From: Acridotheres tristis | Lineage: Eukaryota > Chordata > Aves > Passeriformes > Sturnidae | Direction: 5' to 3' | Assembly (NCBI GenBank): GCA_037013685.1 | Contig: CM072886.1 | Coordinates: 24,373,080 to 24,437,079, forward strand | Length of the DNA stretch: 64,000 bases | Shown: piece after piece, positions 1-12,163 of the stretch | Layout of the letters: every line of letters begins with the position of its first letter | Numbering within the stretch: the stretch's first letter is position 1 | The notes under the pieces: model-generated | Seen by the model: the letters and a program-made list of their open reading frames with translations, nothing else | The model's database searches: none | What the model was told of the DNA's origin: nothing | Program-made: the position numbers and the translations under genes

Positions 1-214
1 GACATTCACCTCTGAATTCTGTCTTTGATCACAAAGCAGGAATGAGATGAGCTGCTTTGTGAGGCCGTGACGCTGGATGGGGTTTGGGAATGATCAAGAC
101 CCTGCAATGTGCATAGGCTTCCCCTGCCTGAGTGATGTGAGGCTTGCAATCCCCCTTTAACTACTCACTAAGTCAGCCTTTTGCTGAGGGGACTAATGAT
201 CTGTTGCGGCGCAT
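1..214. other. Unassigned sequence left of the TTTTA array
   Basis: No recognisable gene or repeat. The stretch could include the 5' flank of the LTR-like segment that follows, but no boundary is visible. Confidence 0.4.
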
Positions 215-321
215 GTTTATTTTATTTTATTTTATTTTATTTTATTTTATTTTATTTTATTTTATTTTATTTTATTTTATTTTATTTTATTTTATTTTAT
301 TTTATTTTATTTTATTTTATT
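214..321. repeat. (TTTTA)n pentanucleotide microsatellite, about 21 copies
   Basis: About 107 bases of uninterrupted TTTTA units with no visible substitution, so the array is young or actively slipping. It lies directly beside an LTR-like segment. The reading frame through it (repeating FYFIL) is an artefact of the 5-bp period and encodes nothing recognisable. Confidence 0.97.
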
Positions 322-327
322 CAGTTT

Positions 328-1000
328 ATTGGTATAATGGTTTGTTCCTATGTAGCCCTATGTTTTCCCCAGTTGGTTTGTCCCCAAGTTGTATCCACCC
401 CTGAAACTCCCTTGTTTGGCATTCCCCGCCCCATCCATCATTGTAACCCTGCCCCTTGTTCCAGCACCTTCCTTGTCCATCATTGTAACCCTGCCCCTTG
501 TTCCAGCACCTTCCTTGTCCATCATTGTAACCCTGCCCCTTGTTCCAGCACCTTCCTTGTCAGTCTTACCCTGGGCCAATCCCTAGTTGTTCCACCCCTT
601 GGGAAATTCCCTATTACTGGATGCCCCATTGGCCCATGTGACCTTTTCTCCTCCCCCTGCTTCCACATTGGTTGTAACTCTGTAAGACCCTGCCTTCCAC
701 TCCTCCCCTAAGGTCCCGTTATTGGTCAATTGTTTGTACCCACCCCCTGATCTGCTCCTGTATTTTATCCCAAGCACAGGAGTGTTTGGCGCTCTTTGTC
801 CCAGAGCTCTCCAACCTGAAGAAAGCCTTTGGAACCTCAGAAGCGGAGAGCCTCTCTCGCCTCCATTACCCAACCCTAGATATAGGCCACACTGAAGAGC
901 AACTAGCTTTTAAGGTTCTGCCTCCAGGAAATCTTACCCTGGGGTAGCTCTCCACACCTGGCACGGTGGCAGTGGACTGTGTCAATGATCTAATGACTTT
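328..1000 (+). mobile_element. Probable solo LTR of an endogenous retrovirus, plus strand, approximate bounds
   Basis: The segment has U3/R organisation. Four inverted CCAAT boxes (ATTGG) lie at 328-332, 628-632, 667-671 and 721-725, in C-rich sequence unlike the AT-rich flanks. A TATA-like TATTTTAT follows at 761-768, and a C/T-rich leader downstream. A 42-bp unit is triplicated in the putative U3. I could not find an AATAAA signal, matching TG/CA ends or a target duplication, so both ends are estimates. Class assignment is not possible from the sequence alone. The open frame from 181 to 711 crosses this U3 and the TTTTA array and is not a gene. The segment could instead be another kind of dispersed repeat. 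Confidence 0.5.
436..561. repeat. 42-bp tandem repeat, three identical copies
   Basis: Copies run 436-477, 478-519 and 520-561 and appear base-for-base identical. Each begins CATCATTGTAACCCTGCC. Because 42 is divisible by three, the open frame across it reads a 14-residue repeat, which explains the apparent repeated protein on both strands. The copies sit in the putative U3 of the LTR-like segment, in the way enhancer units of retroviral LTRs are commonly duplicated. Confidence 0.95.
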
Positions 1001-2557
1001 TTGTCGGTAATCTGATTGTTATCTGCAGACAGGCTGGTGGGAATCTTGCCACACTTTTATTACAGTGGCGTGTAGAGTAAGTGTGTAATGGCAAAGATGT
1101 TCAGCGCCTGTGGAGATCAGCCAGCACAGCACCTCTGCTGCACTCCAGGGTGTGTGCATCCCGGCTGCCATCCAGCCAGGCTGGCACCATTCCCAGAAGA
1201 GATTGCTGGGGAAACTCCTGGCAGAATGTGAGTCAAGGACAGAGGGATTTTCTGACATGCAGGAATTGGAGTTGAGAGAAAGACTGACAATCTTTTGAGC
1301 AGTTTCATGACATAATTATTTGCTGCAATTTAACAGTTACGTCACAGCATTCAGCTGAAACTAACGTGCATAAATATTGAAACAACAAATTACATAGAAA
1401 AAAGGTTTTCCTTAGAACATCTTTGAAAAAGTTCAAATTCTTTAACGTGTTAGAATTATGTAGGAAGTTTAACTTTCAGTAAGTGAAAAAAATCAAACAT
1501 TTTCAGCATTGAAGAGTTAGAAAGAGAATCTGGAAAGATGTATAATGCCAGCAATAGCAAGGGCGTTGATCTCCAAGTGACATTCTCCTTGCCTTCATTT
1601 ATCTTCATTCCCTATGCCACCAGTAAATTTTGCCCATTGTACAACATGCTAATATCCATATTATTATGGTCTGACACATAGCAATAGAGTAACACAAGAG
1701 AGAAGAGAGCTCACATGCTTTATGCCTGGTTCTTATTTTTTCGCTTTTCTCTTATTGGAAAAGTACTTTAAAACAAACACAATACATGCCACTTCTTCCT
1801 CTGTGATTCAGTTCCTTCCTCCCTAGCATTTCCAACACATTTGATCTGTAATAATATTTTTTCTTCTTCAGACTTTCTTTGGTGTCTAAAAGGCCTCTGT
1901 GACCATCTCGTCTCTGTGGCCAAGACGAAGCTCATGGTGATTTATGGGAAAGAAAGACAGATGGACATAGAGAACTAGGCTCTGAAAGTACAAGCAGACG
2001 AGGTCTTTCTTGAAGCCACATCTCACAAGCACTTCAACCCTTCTTTGGCACCAGAAATGCAGGCAAGTGCTCTATCAGCCTTTAGAAATTAATTGCCCAG
2101 GTATAACAACTTGTTATGAGAAGTATCTAGTCCTCTGAATCCTGAAAAATTATGGTTAGTGGGAGCCATGCCACCTGCCCACCATCTTCCCACTCCATTG
2201 TGATTTATCACTTGTTTTCCTTGTCCAAATCTTCTATTTCTTTTAACACAGCTTCTACTTGTCTTTGATTTTGAGTCTGTACTTTTGAAAAGAATAAATC
2301 CATGAATGGCTTTATTCCAGCTGTCACAGCTTTTATTGTGAAATATAAATAAAAGTTCCAGAAGAGTACTTTTTTCCTGCTTTATAATGTGAGACAAAGC
2401 TGGAGTGAAACAGATCTCACCCACTGGAAGGCAGAGCCCACACACTCATAATGATTCATTAAATCATCAATCAGACTTTCCTGAGAGAGTCTACAGCCTT
2501 TCAGCCACTCAAGCGCATATCCACCTCTCACCTGCTCGGTTGGGAGCTAAATGTCTC
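1001..2557. other. Unique AT-rich sequence, no gene seen
   Basis: Short open frames on both strands overlap each other and show no known domain or codon signature. No recognisable repeat was found here. Confidence 0.5.
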
Positions 2558-2630
2558 CTTCATAGATTCATGGAATACTTTGAGCTGGAAAGGATGCTGG
2601 AGGTCACCTGAGCCGCTCCAATTTGCTGCC
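2558..2630 (-). mobile_element. CR1 LINE 3'-end fragment
   Basis: It begins with CATAGATTCATGGAATA, the reverse complement of the CR1 terminal octamer repeats. The family's GAGCTGGAAAGGATGCTGGAGGTCACCT block follows in diverged form. This is a short 5'-truncated copy, which is the normal product of CR1 insertion. Confidence 0.75.
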
Positions 2631-3512
2631 CAAAGAGAACTTTTGCAAGGTTGACAGCAGAGGATCATAAATTCTTCTGAAGCAAAGCAGACTGTCAACC
2701 CCACTGGATATCATATTGACCATGGCAGAAAGTTGCACTCCTGACATTTAAGAGACAATACTAAAGAAAATACATCAAGAAAGGATGACAACAGGAAGCC
2801 GAGTTGCTGTATATTAATCAAAGTGTAAAATGTAATAAACCCATGATCCTCGGAGTTATCCCACCTCTTGTCCTGTCTGCTGCCAAATGCATCATCATCA
2901 TTACCATTGCTGTATGCGACTGTCATCTGCTCCTACCATGTCAGGGCCTTCTCCACAAAAAAATAGTGCTTATTTCTTCAGCAGAGGTTACTGCCTTCAT
3001 CAAGAGCTGAGTACCTCATTCAGGCCCATGATGAGGCACTTATATGGGTCTTTACAGAGAGCTCAGAAAGGGCTAAAGCTGGTAGATACAATACCATCTG
3101 TTTCAACTTGGTGAAATCCTACTGGAGGATCCAGCTCTTGAGAGTTGGATCCCATGGGCAATGGGACACTGCTTTGTTAGACCCAGTGCAGCTGAAAAGA
3201 TGATTGCAAAAAACCTCCACCCCAGATCAGGGGGACAAAAAAGTCCTTAAAGCCAGATACTTACTATAGAGCAAAGCAAATATTTATTTAAATATTTATT
3301 TGAGTGACCTGGGTTTGCTCCAGCAATAAAGTGAACCACAAATAAAGTGAACCACACATACTTCACATCTTTCAAGAGCCTGAACATTAATTGTACCTAC
3401 ATGTTTCAGCAGACACAATCATAATGCTGACATCTCTCTATTTTTATTTCACAATTAAATTCCTTGTCTTCCCGAGCTGGGCAGGATTTAGAGGTCTTGT
3501 AAGAAGGACAGA
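2631..3512. other. Unique sequence with two small tandem duplications
   Basis: No gene seen. A 12-bp unit (AAATATTTATTT) is present twice at 3278-3301, and a 16-bp unit twice at 3325-3356. Confidence 0.5.
3325..3356. repeat. 16-bp exact tandem duplication
   Basis: AATAAAGTGAACCACA occurs at 3325-3340 and again at 3341-3356 without mismatch. Each copy carries an AATAAA hexamer. Confidence 0.95.
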
Positions 3513-4052
3513 TGTCATGGTGTAACTCCCACCAGCAGGATCATGAGAGAATTGAAAGGGTAAAAGCTGGAAAAATTATGAGTTGAGATAAAGAGTTAAA
3601 TATGGAAATCAAAACCCACTCAAACAAGAACAAAGAGTTCACTGCTTTCGATGGGCAGACAAGTGTTCAGCCACCTCCAGGAGAGCAGGGCTCATCACAC
3701 GTAGCAGTTACTTGGGAAGACAAATACCATCACTCCAAAAGTGCCCTACTTCTTCCTTTTACCCCCCACTCATGTTTATACTGCATGGTGTCACAGGGTC
3801 TGGAATATCCCTTTGGTCAGCTGGGGTCACCTGTCCTGTCTGTGCCTCCTCCCAGCCTCCCATGCAGCCCCGTTCCCCTTGCCAGCATGGCAGAGTGAAA
3901 AGCAGAAAAGGTCTTGGCTCCATGCAAGCCCTGCTCAGCAAGAACAAAATCATCCCTGTATTATCATCACTGTGTCTAGCACAAATCCAAAACAAAGCCC
4001 GTTCCCAGCCACTGTGAAGAAAGTTAACTCTACGCCAGCCAAAACCAGCACA
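3513..4052 (-). mobile_element. Solo LTR, avian ERV family, minus strand, 540 bp
   Basis: On the minus strand the element starts TGTGCTGGTTTTGGCTGG and ends in GTTACACCATGACA, giving the canonical TG...CA ends. A TATA-like GTATAAAC lies at 3773-3784 (minus), and a decayed polyA signal is near 3595-3602. Flanking pentamers are ACAGA (3508-3512) and ACAGG (4053-4057), a 5-bp target duplication with one mismatch; 5 bp is typical of ERVL-like elements. The sequence matches from memory a widespread bird LTR family whose U3 includes the GGGATATTCC block. A sister copy lies at 17026-17564. No PBS or gag/pol sequence adjoins it. Overlapping frames here of 98-112 codons are not genes. Confidence 0.85.
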
Positions 4053-7000
4053 ACAGGGAAAAACATAAAATAAATGGATTTCCTTATCCACATCCATGCT
4101 GTTCCTCCATGCCAGCTAATTTGAATGCAACTTTATGCAGAAGATAATGTCACTGACAGAATTACAAAGAAATTTCCTGCTTTGTTTTAACTGCCATTTG
4201 AGTGCCAAGCAGAACACAGACTTCTTCCCCTGGCCTTTCAAGCTCATAAAGATATTTGTTTGTGCAGCTGAAACTCACAGAGACTGCCACTGTTTCAGCA
4301 GTGAAGATATTTAGGAGAACAAAATAGTGTTTCCACTCAAGTTGGGCAGATATCATATATCCATACTGTACAGTAGATGTTCCCATGCAGTGCTGTGGAC
4401 TCCTGCAGCAGCAGAGGCTGTGGGACAGATTCCTGCTGCTAAGCCATTCCACCAGGAGCCCCACTGCACTCGATGGAGGATGTGTAACACCTCACCCTCC
4501 AGTCACTCTCTTGGTGATGTTGTTTACTTTTACTTCAGGATTATCTATTTGGATCCACAGACTCTTGTCATGCTCAATTAAGAGAAACTGTCCCCCTTTT
4601 TCTTTTATTTAGAGAATGTAAGTGGCTTTTAAGCAGTATTTTAAGAGTACAAAGTCACAGCTGGAAGAAGACTTTTGCAGGGAGAAGCTGGCAAGTAAGT
4701 GGCTAAATGAGATAGGAGGAATAGAATAATGGTGAATAGGGGAAACAATTTGTCAGAATCTTGTTTTCCAGAGATGCTTACTGAAACAATTCAGCTTGTC
4801 TGGATTTTCTTCTCTTCCTCCAAACCACTTGTTGGTTTTAAACTCCTTTTACCTTTCTATCTAGGCAAAGGAGGGGTGCAGGATCACAGAATAACCCCAA
4901 CAACTCCTGATACTCTTGATGCCTCTTGCTGCCCCTGGCTCCCTACCCAGTCTGGGGAATAGAGGGGCAGGTCTGGGGGCAGAGAGCAAATGGCAGTGGC
5001 AGTGCAGACCTTGGATGAGCCCACTCTTTCACTCCTGCCCTGTTAGCGACAACAAAAGTTGTGTGAGGACAGGGAGGAGAGCACAATCTCATTTTTCCGA
5101 ACAACTCTCCTTGTGGTTTTATTTTTTATTGAAAGATGAGAAATATTAATAGAAAACTTACTTTATAAAATCCCAGTCTCATAACCACTATCTAAAAAAT
5201 GCAACATTCTGACCTGTGCTCCAAGATAGATTGAGATAATTTGAGATATTTTGACACACATTAGAAGAAATTAGGGATGTCTGAGTGGATTTTTCTGTTT
5301 TCTTATCCTTCTTCTATGTGTTTTTGTGCTAAATCTGGAAATGTACTGAGCATAGATGGGAAAAGCAAAAATCACACTGTCCCACGGGAATGAAGATCAA
5401 GAGAAGACCTAAGAGAAGAAGGAAAGGAAGGAAACACAGATTAATTTAAATTCAGAATCTGACCTGACACAAATTAAAATCCAAGCTCAGAGGTTAAGCG
5501 GAAATTCTTCAATCTTCTTTCAAGTATCTCATCAAAACAGCACAGGTTGGAAATGCTGAAAATAAAAAGAAAATTACCTGCTGGCTTGTAATACTGTGAA
5601 ATATTTACAGCAGTGTATCACTGGTGAATGCTGACACAAAAAAAGCTCTTGAAAAATGTCTGTAAGGGAGAATAATTTAGAAAGCTGGAGTCACAGGCAG
5701 TGTCACACAGTCTGAACATTGTTGGGCTGGAAAGTACAGGCCAGAGCTGAGAAAGTGGGGTGCATTTGTCCTGAACGTGTTGACAGCTTTGTGGGTGGAT
5801 GCTCTTCAAGATATTTGTGCCTTTGTAGAAGATGTCCAAAACCCCAGCAGGTCAAGGAAGTTACCAAACACTGGTAGTGACTAAATTTACTGGAGAAACC
5901 AGGTTCTGCTGCAGGGGAAGAGGGGAGAGGGAGGAAGGAACTGAGGAGAGAAAAGGATGCTGTTTGCCAGGTGAAGACCTTCCCTCCAAGGAAAGCACTG
6001 GCAGCCAGGGAAGAAAGGCAGCCCTGTGGGACGTGACTGGGGTGCTGTGGTCACAGATGGTGGTGGCTGGTGTGTGTGAATTTGCCTGAGGATGGTGGGA
6101 TTATGGCCGGGTAGAAAGCTCACGGGTGGACATTCCTAAGTAGGGTTAAATCAGCACAGTTTTTGTCAGAAGCCATTAGTGGTTCTTTTAGTAAGTGCCT
6201 AAAAAATTATGATAGATCAGTTTTTCACATTTTAGCCACACAGGGGGGAAAAAAAGGACAGAAAATATAACCTTTCATTTCCTACTTAGAAAATAGATTT
6301 TGTATGGAATTGACTTTCAGAGTAAAGCATAAACTATTTGCTGTTTCACCTGCTCAACTTCATGTAACCCCAGATATTAAAGCATGCTAAAAACATGGTA
6401 TGTGTCCTTCTTCCATAAGGAGATGATAATTATCACCTCATATGTACCTTGACTGATGCAAACTACCAGTGGTAAAAATAGTACCTATTCAAGTAAGCAG
6501 ATAGATTTTCCAGAGTTTTTGGAGTAAGCATTGACTCAGAGTAGAAATACCTGATAAAACCTGTCTCTTATCCATGCAGTTATTGCCAGTTATCCCAACT
6601 CTCCCAGATGCACGGGGTCCCTGGCTCTGGGATCAGTGTTGCAGGGTGCCCCTGCACCAGCCACAAAGGCTGCCCAGGCCCCTCCACACTCAACAAACAT
6701 TGTGGTTACAGCAAAACTTCAGCAAAACGAACCTTTTTCATATGAAACACCTCATATCTGAAGAGGTGGCATCTCCTGAAGGAGAAGCACTACCAGGAAT
6801 GTCCCAAGAAGTTCCACTACTCTCTGCTCCTTATGAACACTCCTTATGGACTTCATTTAGAGAAGCTTAAGGCTCCCTGCTTGCTTGGAGAAACCATCTC
6901 CATGCAGAGTTGTCCCATGCTTTTAGAAGCAGAGCTGTAGCTTCAGAAGTCACCCAGACCCTCTTCATTACCCAGGATTTTCTTGAGTGATGTGTCAATG

Positions 7001-10000
7001 TTAAAGTATTTGAGAAATAATTTGTATTATTGAAGTCCAAGGAAAGATTGATTTTGATGGCTTTTGTTCAATTCTTTACTCACCTGCCAATTCTGTTGTT
7101 ACTCTTTTATAAGATGTCTATTAGCATTAAAAGTATTTTTGAAAGATTAATAAACCCATTCTGGCAATGATATTGCCTTCAAATTGTATCAATATAGCAG
7201 TGTGAGAACAGGGGAACATTTGCTTTCATGGTGATTGACTTTCTACTTTATAAAAATCCAGTGAACTAAGTTCCACTTATTTTATGTGTAAACAAGCAAA
7301 TTATTCAAAAATAATTAAGAAAAATTGTTCTGTTTATTCAACACCATTCAAAGCTACCTTGTGTGTGTTTTCAGATCCAAATTTAAATGTGGTTTGTGTT
7401 GCTTAAAATATTAATCTGCTCTACAATTGTGAGCAGGATAAATAGGTTTTGGTATATTTAATTTGAACTGCTGAGCACCTTCTATACTGGGGACAAACAT
7501 TTTCACTGGCATTTTATGGGAACAGAAGGTTTTGTTGTCTGACACCGAGCATCCACATATCTGCAGTTAAGTACTACAGCAGAACCTGAACACAGGACAT
7601 CACTTTGGAGATATGCAATGACTGACACCACTGTTTTGGTACACAGGCTGGCCTTACCTGTGTAAGCAATGCTCAAGGAGCAGTCTGTATTCTCACTCCA
7701 GAATACTCCAGACTAGGACTTCTGGAAACTTTGCCTGGAGCTCAGCTGAGCTGCTCTGCCATTCCTTCAGAGGCACATGTCTCTCTCCACCCTGTGAAGG
7801 CTGCATGGCTGCTGGAATTCTGGCACTGGCTGAGGGGTTTATCTTACATCCTCCCAGCCATAGGAGAGCTACCAGCCTCGGGCATAGTCAGCCAGACTTG
7901 AGTATTGGAACAAGTGGAAAGGTCCCACTAAGTGTAAGTTGGGGAAGTATGTGAAGTTAGCAGTAAGAACAACACAGTCACTGAAGAGAGCCCAAGTTCT
8001 TGCTGCATGGATGGTAGGTAGGCTGTCACCTCATCTCAGAGCTGCCAGGGGAACGACACATAAACCATCATGCTGGTCGATGAACAGGAGGCCCATTATT
8101 TAAGGGAAATCCATCATTCCATCCACTCATGTGCAAAACAATACTGCTGGCTGAAAATGTGCCAAGTTTAGGAGCTTATACAACTCTTCCATGGTAGAGG
8201 GAAAACTCTCTGGGAAGGAGAGGCTTAGGCTAAAGGTTTGATTGTGCCTACTAATGAAATAACAAACTTTCTCATTGAAGTAATTACACAAACTGGTTCT
8301 TAAACTGTGGAAGATGCTGAGTCGAAAGTTGAATTCTTCCAGCATCTACAGGCTCAGTAAGCAGTGGAGTCATCATTACTGTGCTTCCAGGACAGAGCCA
8401 AGGCCACCATTCTGATGAGCTGAAGGACAGTGCTCCTGGCTTGTGACATTGCTGCCCCAGAAAACTCAGTCCATGTGCTGGAGCTGGCTCAGAGAAGAGA
8501 ACAGTCCTGAGCCACCCTGACACACTCCACAGACCCTCCAGTGTAGCTGTAGCCCTTGTAATGTCTCTGCTCCCAAGCAGTGGCTGAGGTCAGAGTTCTG
8601 GCTATCTTCTGCATCCTACACGTGTGCCATCAGATGCTGTGCTTGTTTAAGATATGGGACATCATCCTCTGCCTTTGGGTCAGATGCAGCTTTCTGTGTG
8701 ATGCAGTACCTGGACCAGGAGACCTTTTCATCAGGGATACCAATAAAAGTCATAATCTAATCATAAATAAGCAAAGGCTATTTTTTGGTCCTAATTCCAG
8801 TTCACAACTTCTCCAAGATCCTGGGCTGAAGGAAGCAGAGTCCCAAACTCAGTAAGTGTAAAAACACTAAGTGTGCCTCAGCTTTTGCCTCTATTTATAT
8901 AACAACCTTAGCCAGCACTTTGCATCTGAAATCTGCTAACTACTGACATGGGTTTCTGACATTAAAAAGCCTTAGAACATTCCGAATAAAACCTAATGTA
9001 AACTGCAGCATGATTTTCAGAAAAAATAATCTCATTTTGACTAAAGAAATTTCCAGAAGACTGCTACTCTCCTAGGAGGTCACTGCAAAGGTAAGCTACC
9101 CTCATTGATAAAAACTGCATTTAGTCTCACTTGTGCTCCTTGCTGTCAGCTCCTACATCTTTGTTTATTGTTTTGAAACACTGAGAAAAAGCTTTATTTA
9201 GCCATGTTACAGAAACTGCAAATGAGATCCTTTTCAGTCTTGTAATGTTTGGTTTCTTTCTTTTTTCTATGCTATTTATTAGCATGTTTCTAACACAGGG
9301 GATGCTGAAACTAATGCAGCCACAATGCTTATTTTCCTTAAACTGCTTTGCAGGAGCATGCATGGACACCAAGATTTTCCTGGGAAAACTACAGTTTGAT
9401 CACTATTCATTCCTTAACGTTTTGATTATTCTTAAAAGATAACGTATCATGCTTTTTTCAGTTCTGCTTCTTCATTTGAATTTCCATACACTCAAAAGAG
9501 CTATCTGCATATAGATAATGTTTCCCTTCTGCTTTCTCATTCCATTATAAATAATATTTGGTATTCACTTGAACTGACTGGTTTTTAACTTAACTTTTTC
9601 TTCATAATTTTCTTAAAAACACTCTTGCCTGAAGTAAATATTTACCTAATGCATGTCAGTGTTTCTAACATGTCAAATGAAGTGATAATAATTTGGGGCT
9701 CCCTTATCAGGAGCTCTGTCACATCAAAGAACAGATCAACAGATGGATTTTCTATTTTTACTGCTAGAAAAACCTAACTTTTAACCAGTCTCAGAGCACC
9801 TTAGGCTTTTATTCTCACCTTATTCTTTTCCCCAGAATAGAAAAAACAAAGTAAACAAAAGCCAAAGCTCTTGAGAAAGCCTGCTTACTAAAGAACCCCA
9901 TCTCCCCTACAGAAACTGTTCTCTTCCACCCCCAGCCTGGAGGGTCTCTGAGGGCAGCTGTCACTTCAGAATTGTATTTTGTTAGTTCTACCAGGAGAAA

Positions 10001-11914
10001 ATATCCTGAGATGATTTTAAAAATGGTGCTATGCTGCACTGAAGGAAACAGGGGGAACAAGAAGCAGAGGGTTTTTGTTAACAGCATTGCAGGATTTGTA
10101 TAGAAATAAAGGAAAACGAATTCTCCCTTAGAGTTTAAATCATTGCAATTTTTCTTAAGAAAACCTCACACTGCAAAGTATAAAAAGTGTCCTAAATTCT
10201 AGAAAAATATAGCATTAAGACAGAGAATTTTCAATTTTATGTTCTATTTAGTTCAGACAATTGTACAACATGACAAACAGGTTCTGTTTCTTAATTTGCT
10301 TATTATTCCATCTTCACTTTTATACACAAACTTTCTGCATAATTTAAATAACTGCAGACATTGCAGAATTTGAGTATGCATTTGATTTCCTTTCTTACCC
10401 AGGCAGGCCATACTAATCTCTGTGCCCGTAGAAATTCCAATCTTTTAAATTATGTTTTACAAATAATTTTTGAGGGGCATAACTAGAAAGAAAAATTAAA
10501 AATTTTAATTTGAATGAAAGTTGCATGTTTCTTCTTTCTAATGTCTTGCTATAATAATATTTGATCTGGCAAAGTATATTATATGTTTTGTCAGGAAAGG
10601 CCTCACATTTAAGATTGAGCTTATGCTAGATTATTTTTCTGGACTCATATTAAAATAATACCCAAATATTATTTTAATGCTTTTTCTATCTTTCCTCTAT
10701 ACTAAAAATTAGTATTACAGGAATATATATCCCATATTAATAAACAATGATTCTGTTAACTTTTCTACCATATTCATTCCAAGTCTCAACCTGCAGTTCT
10801 CACTTTATGACAGAAAGAATCTGATCATATATTCTAGGCAAAAATAAGGGTACACTAACTGTTCTCTATTTCTTTAAAATGCATTTTACTAGAGGTAGAA
10901 ATATTGTGTGTAACACAATACAATTGAGCAGGAGACAGAGTGGTTGGATAAGTTACTAGGGAAGCTAGTAAGGTAGGGAATAATTTTGTGTATTTGTATC
11001 AACTTTTATTTCTTTAAGCATCCATGGTTACAGGTATTTCTCTTCTTTCTCTGGGAATGATGCTCCAGAACTGTGAGGAAATTGTTCTTTCTTGATAGTT
11101 TGCATGGTTATTTGATTAATTTGCCTTCCTGGAGCCCTGGTGCCAGCACAGTGCTGTGGTGGTGGCCCCAGGCATGAGCTCTGCTCATCTTCCCTGTCCA
11201 GTGTTCACTCATTAGGAGACTTCAGTGACTGGGGCTCTTTTGGGCACTTCTGATGTTTTCTTGCAGGTCTCTGCATGACAGGAGGTGGGGACAGGTAGGT
11301 CTGTGAATAGTGAATTGGATGAATTTGCTGGGCTGTGATGCACTGCCTGTGCACAGCAGATGTGATCAGTGCATTGAGATCTCCATCTAATTGGATCTGG
11401 TTTTCCAGAACATCAGTTTTTCTATTGATCTTGGTAGTCTTCATTGTCAAAACATTTTAAAATCACCTTTTAAAGCTTTTTAGCAATGAAATTTCCTGTA
11501 CAAATAGTCTTAGCAAAGACCATCTTCCTACCACTGCTGGGGAAGGCAGCAGAGTCCTCCTCTGATTACATTTTCTTGATGGAAATGCAGAGACCATCGT
11601 TTTGAGGAAGATATGATTTGACTTACTGTGGGGTTTGGTTATGAACCCATGCAGGCTATCATTGGAGAATGCTGTAAATTGATTTTTTTTTCAACAGGAC
11701 ACAAAATCACAAGTTTTTTCTCACAGGTTTTAGTAAAAGACAAGGAGCCACTTCAAGCATATAGAAGAACAGGTTTCTTGGCTTGTTTTTTGAAATCTTT
11801 CATGAAAGATACATCTGAGAAACTGATAGCCCCACCCAGCCTTCTGCTCCTTCTAGGAGCTGGATCCCACTTGTGACACAGCAGGTGGGAATGATGCAGG
11901 CAGGGTGAGAGAGC
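4053..11914. other. Long unique AT-rich stretch, no gene seen
   Basis: Nearly 8 kb without a recognisable gene, CR1 or LTR. Open frames reach about 100 codons, overlap on opposite strands and show no family motif. It could be intron or intergenic DNA. A few GC-richer patches occur (around 5,890-6,080 and 8,330-8,560), but none resembles a CpG island. Confidence 0.5.
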
Positions 11915-12163
11915 TCCCTCCACTACACACATCAGTGACAGGTGCCCAAAGCTCCTCCCCTACACACAGCTGCCATCAATGACAGGTGCCCAAAGCTCCT
12001 GCCCTGCACACAGCTGCCAGCAGTGACAGGTGCCCAAAGCTCCTCCCCTGCACACAGCTGCCATCAATGACAGGTGCCCAAAGCTCCTGCCCTGCACACA
12101 GCTGCCATCAATGACAGGTGCCCAAAGCTCCTGCCCTGCACACAGCTGCCAGCAGTGACAGGT
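11915..12163. repeat. 44-bp GC-rich minisatellite, five full units
   Basis: GACAGGTGCCCAAAGCTCCT starts at 11937, 11981, 12025, 12069 and 12113, exactly 44 bp apart. A sixth partial start is at 12157, and a degraded half-unit precedes 11937. Units differ at few positions: the last bases alternate between ATCAAT and AGCAGT types, and the middle between CTCCCC and CTGCCC. Since 44 is not a multiple of three, the minus-strand frame (11960-12241) reads the unit in all three phases without a stop; that ORF is a product of the repeat. Confidence 0.95.

Noticed and set aside
181..711. 176-codon open frame with repeated motifs
   Set aside because: It is built from the TTTTA array and the 42-bp triplication inside an LTR-like segment; no protein family signature.
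952..985. Possible retroviral primer-binding site after the LTR-like segment
   Set aside because: TGGCACGGTGGCAGTGG begins with TGG but does not match the 3' end of a tRNA commonly used as primer, as far as I can recall.
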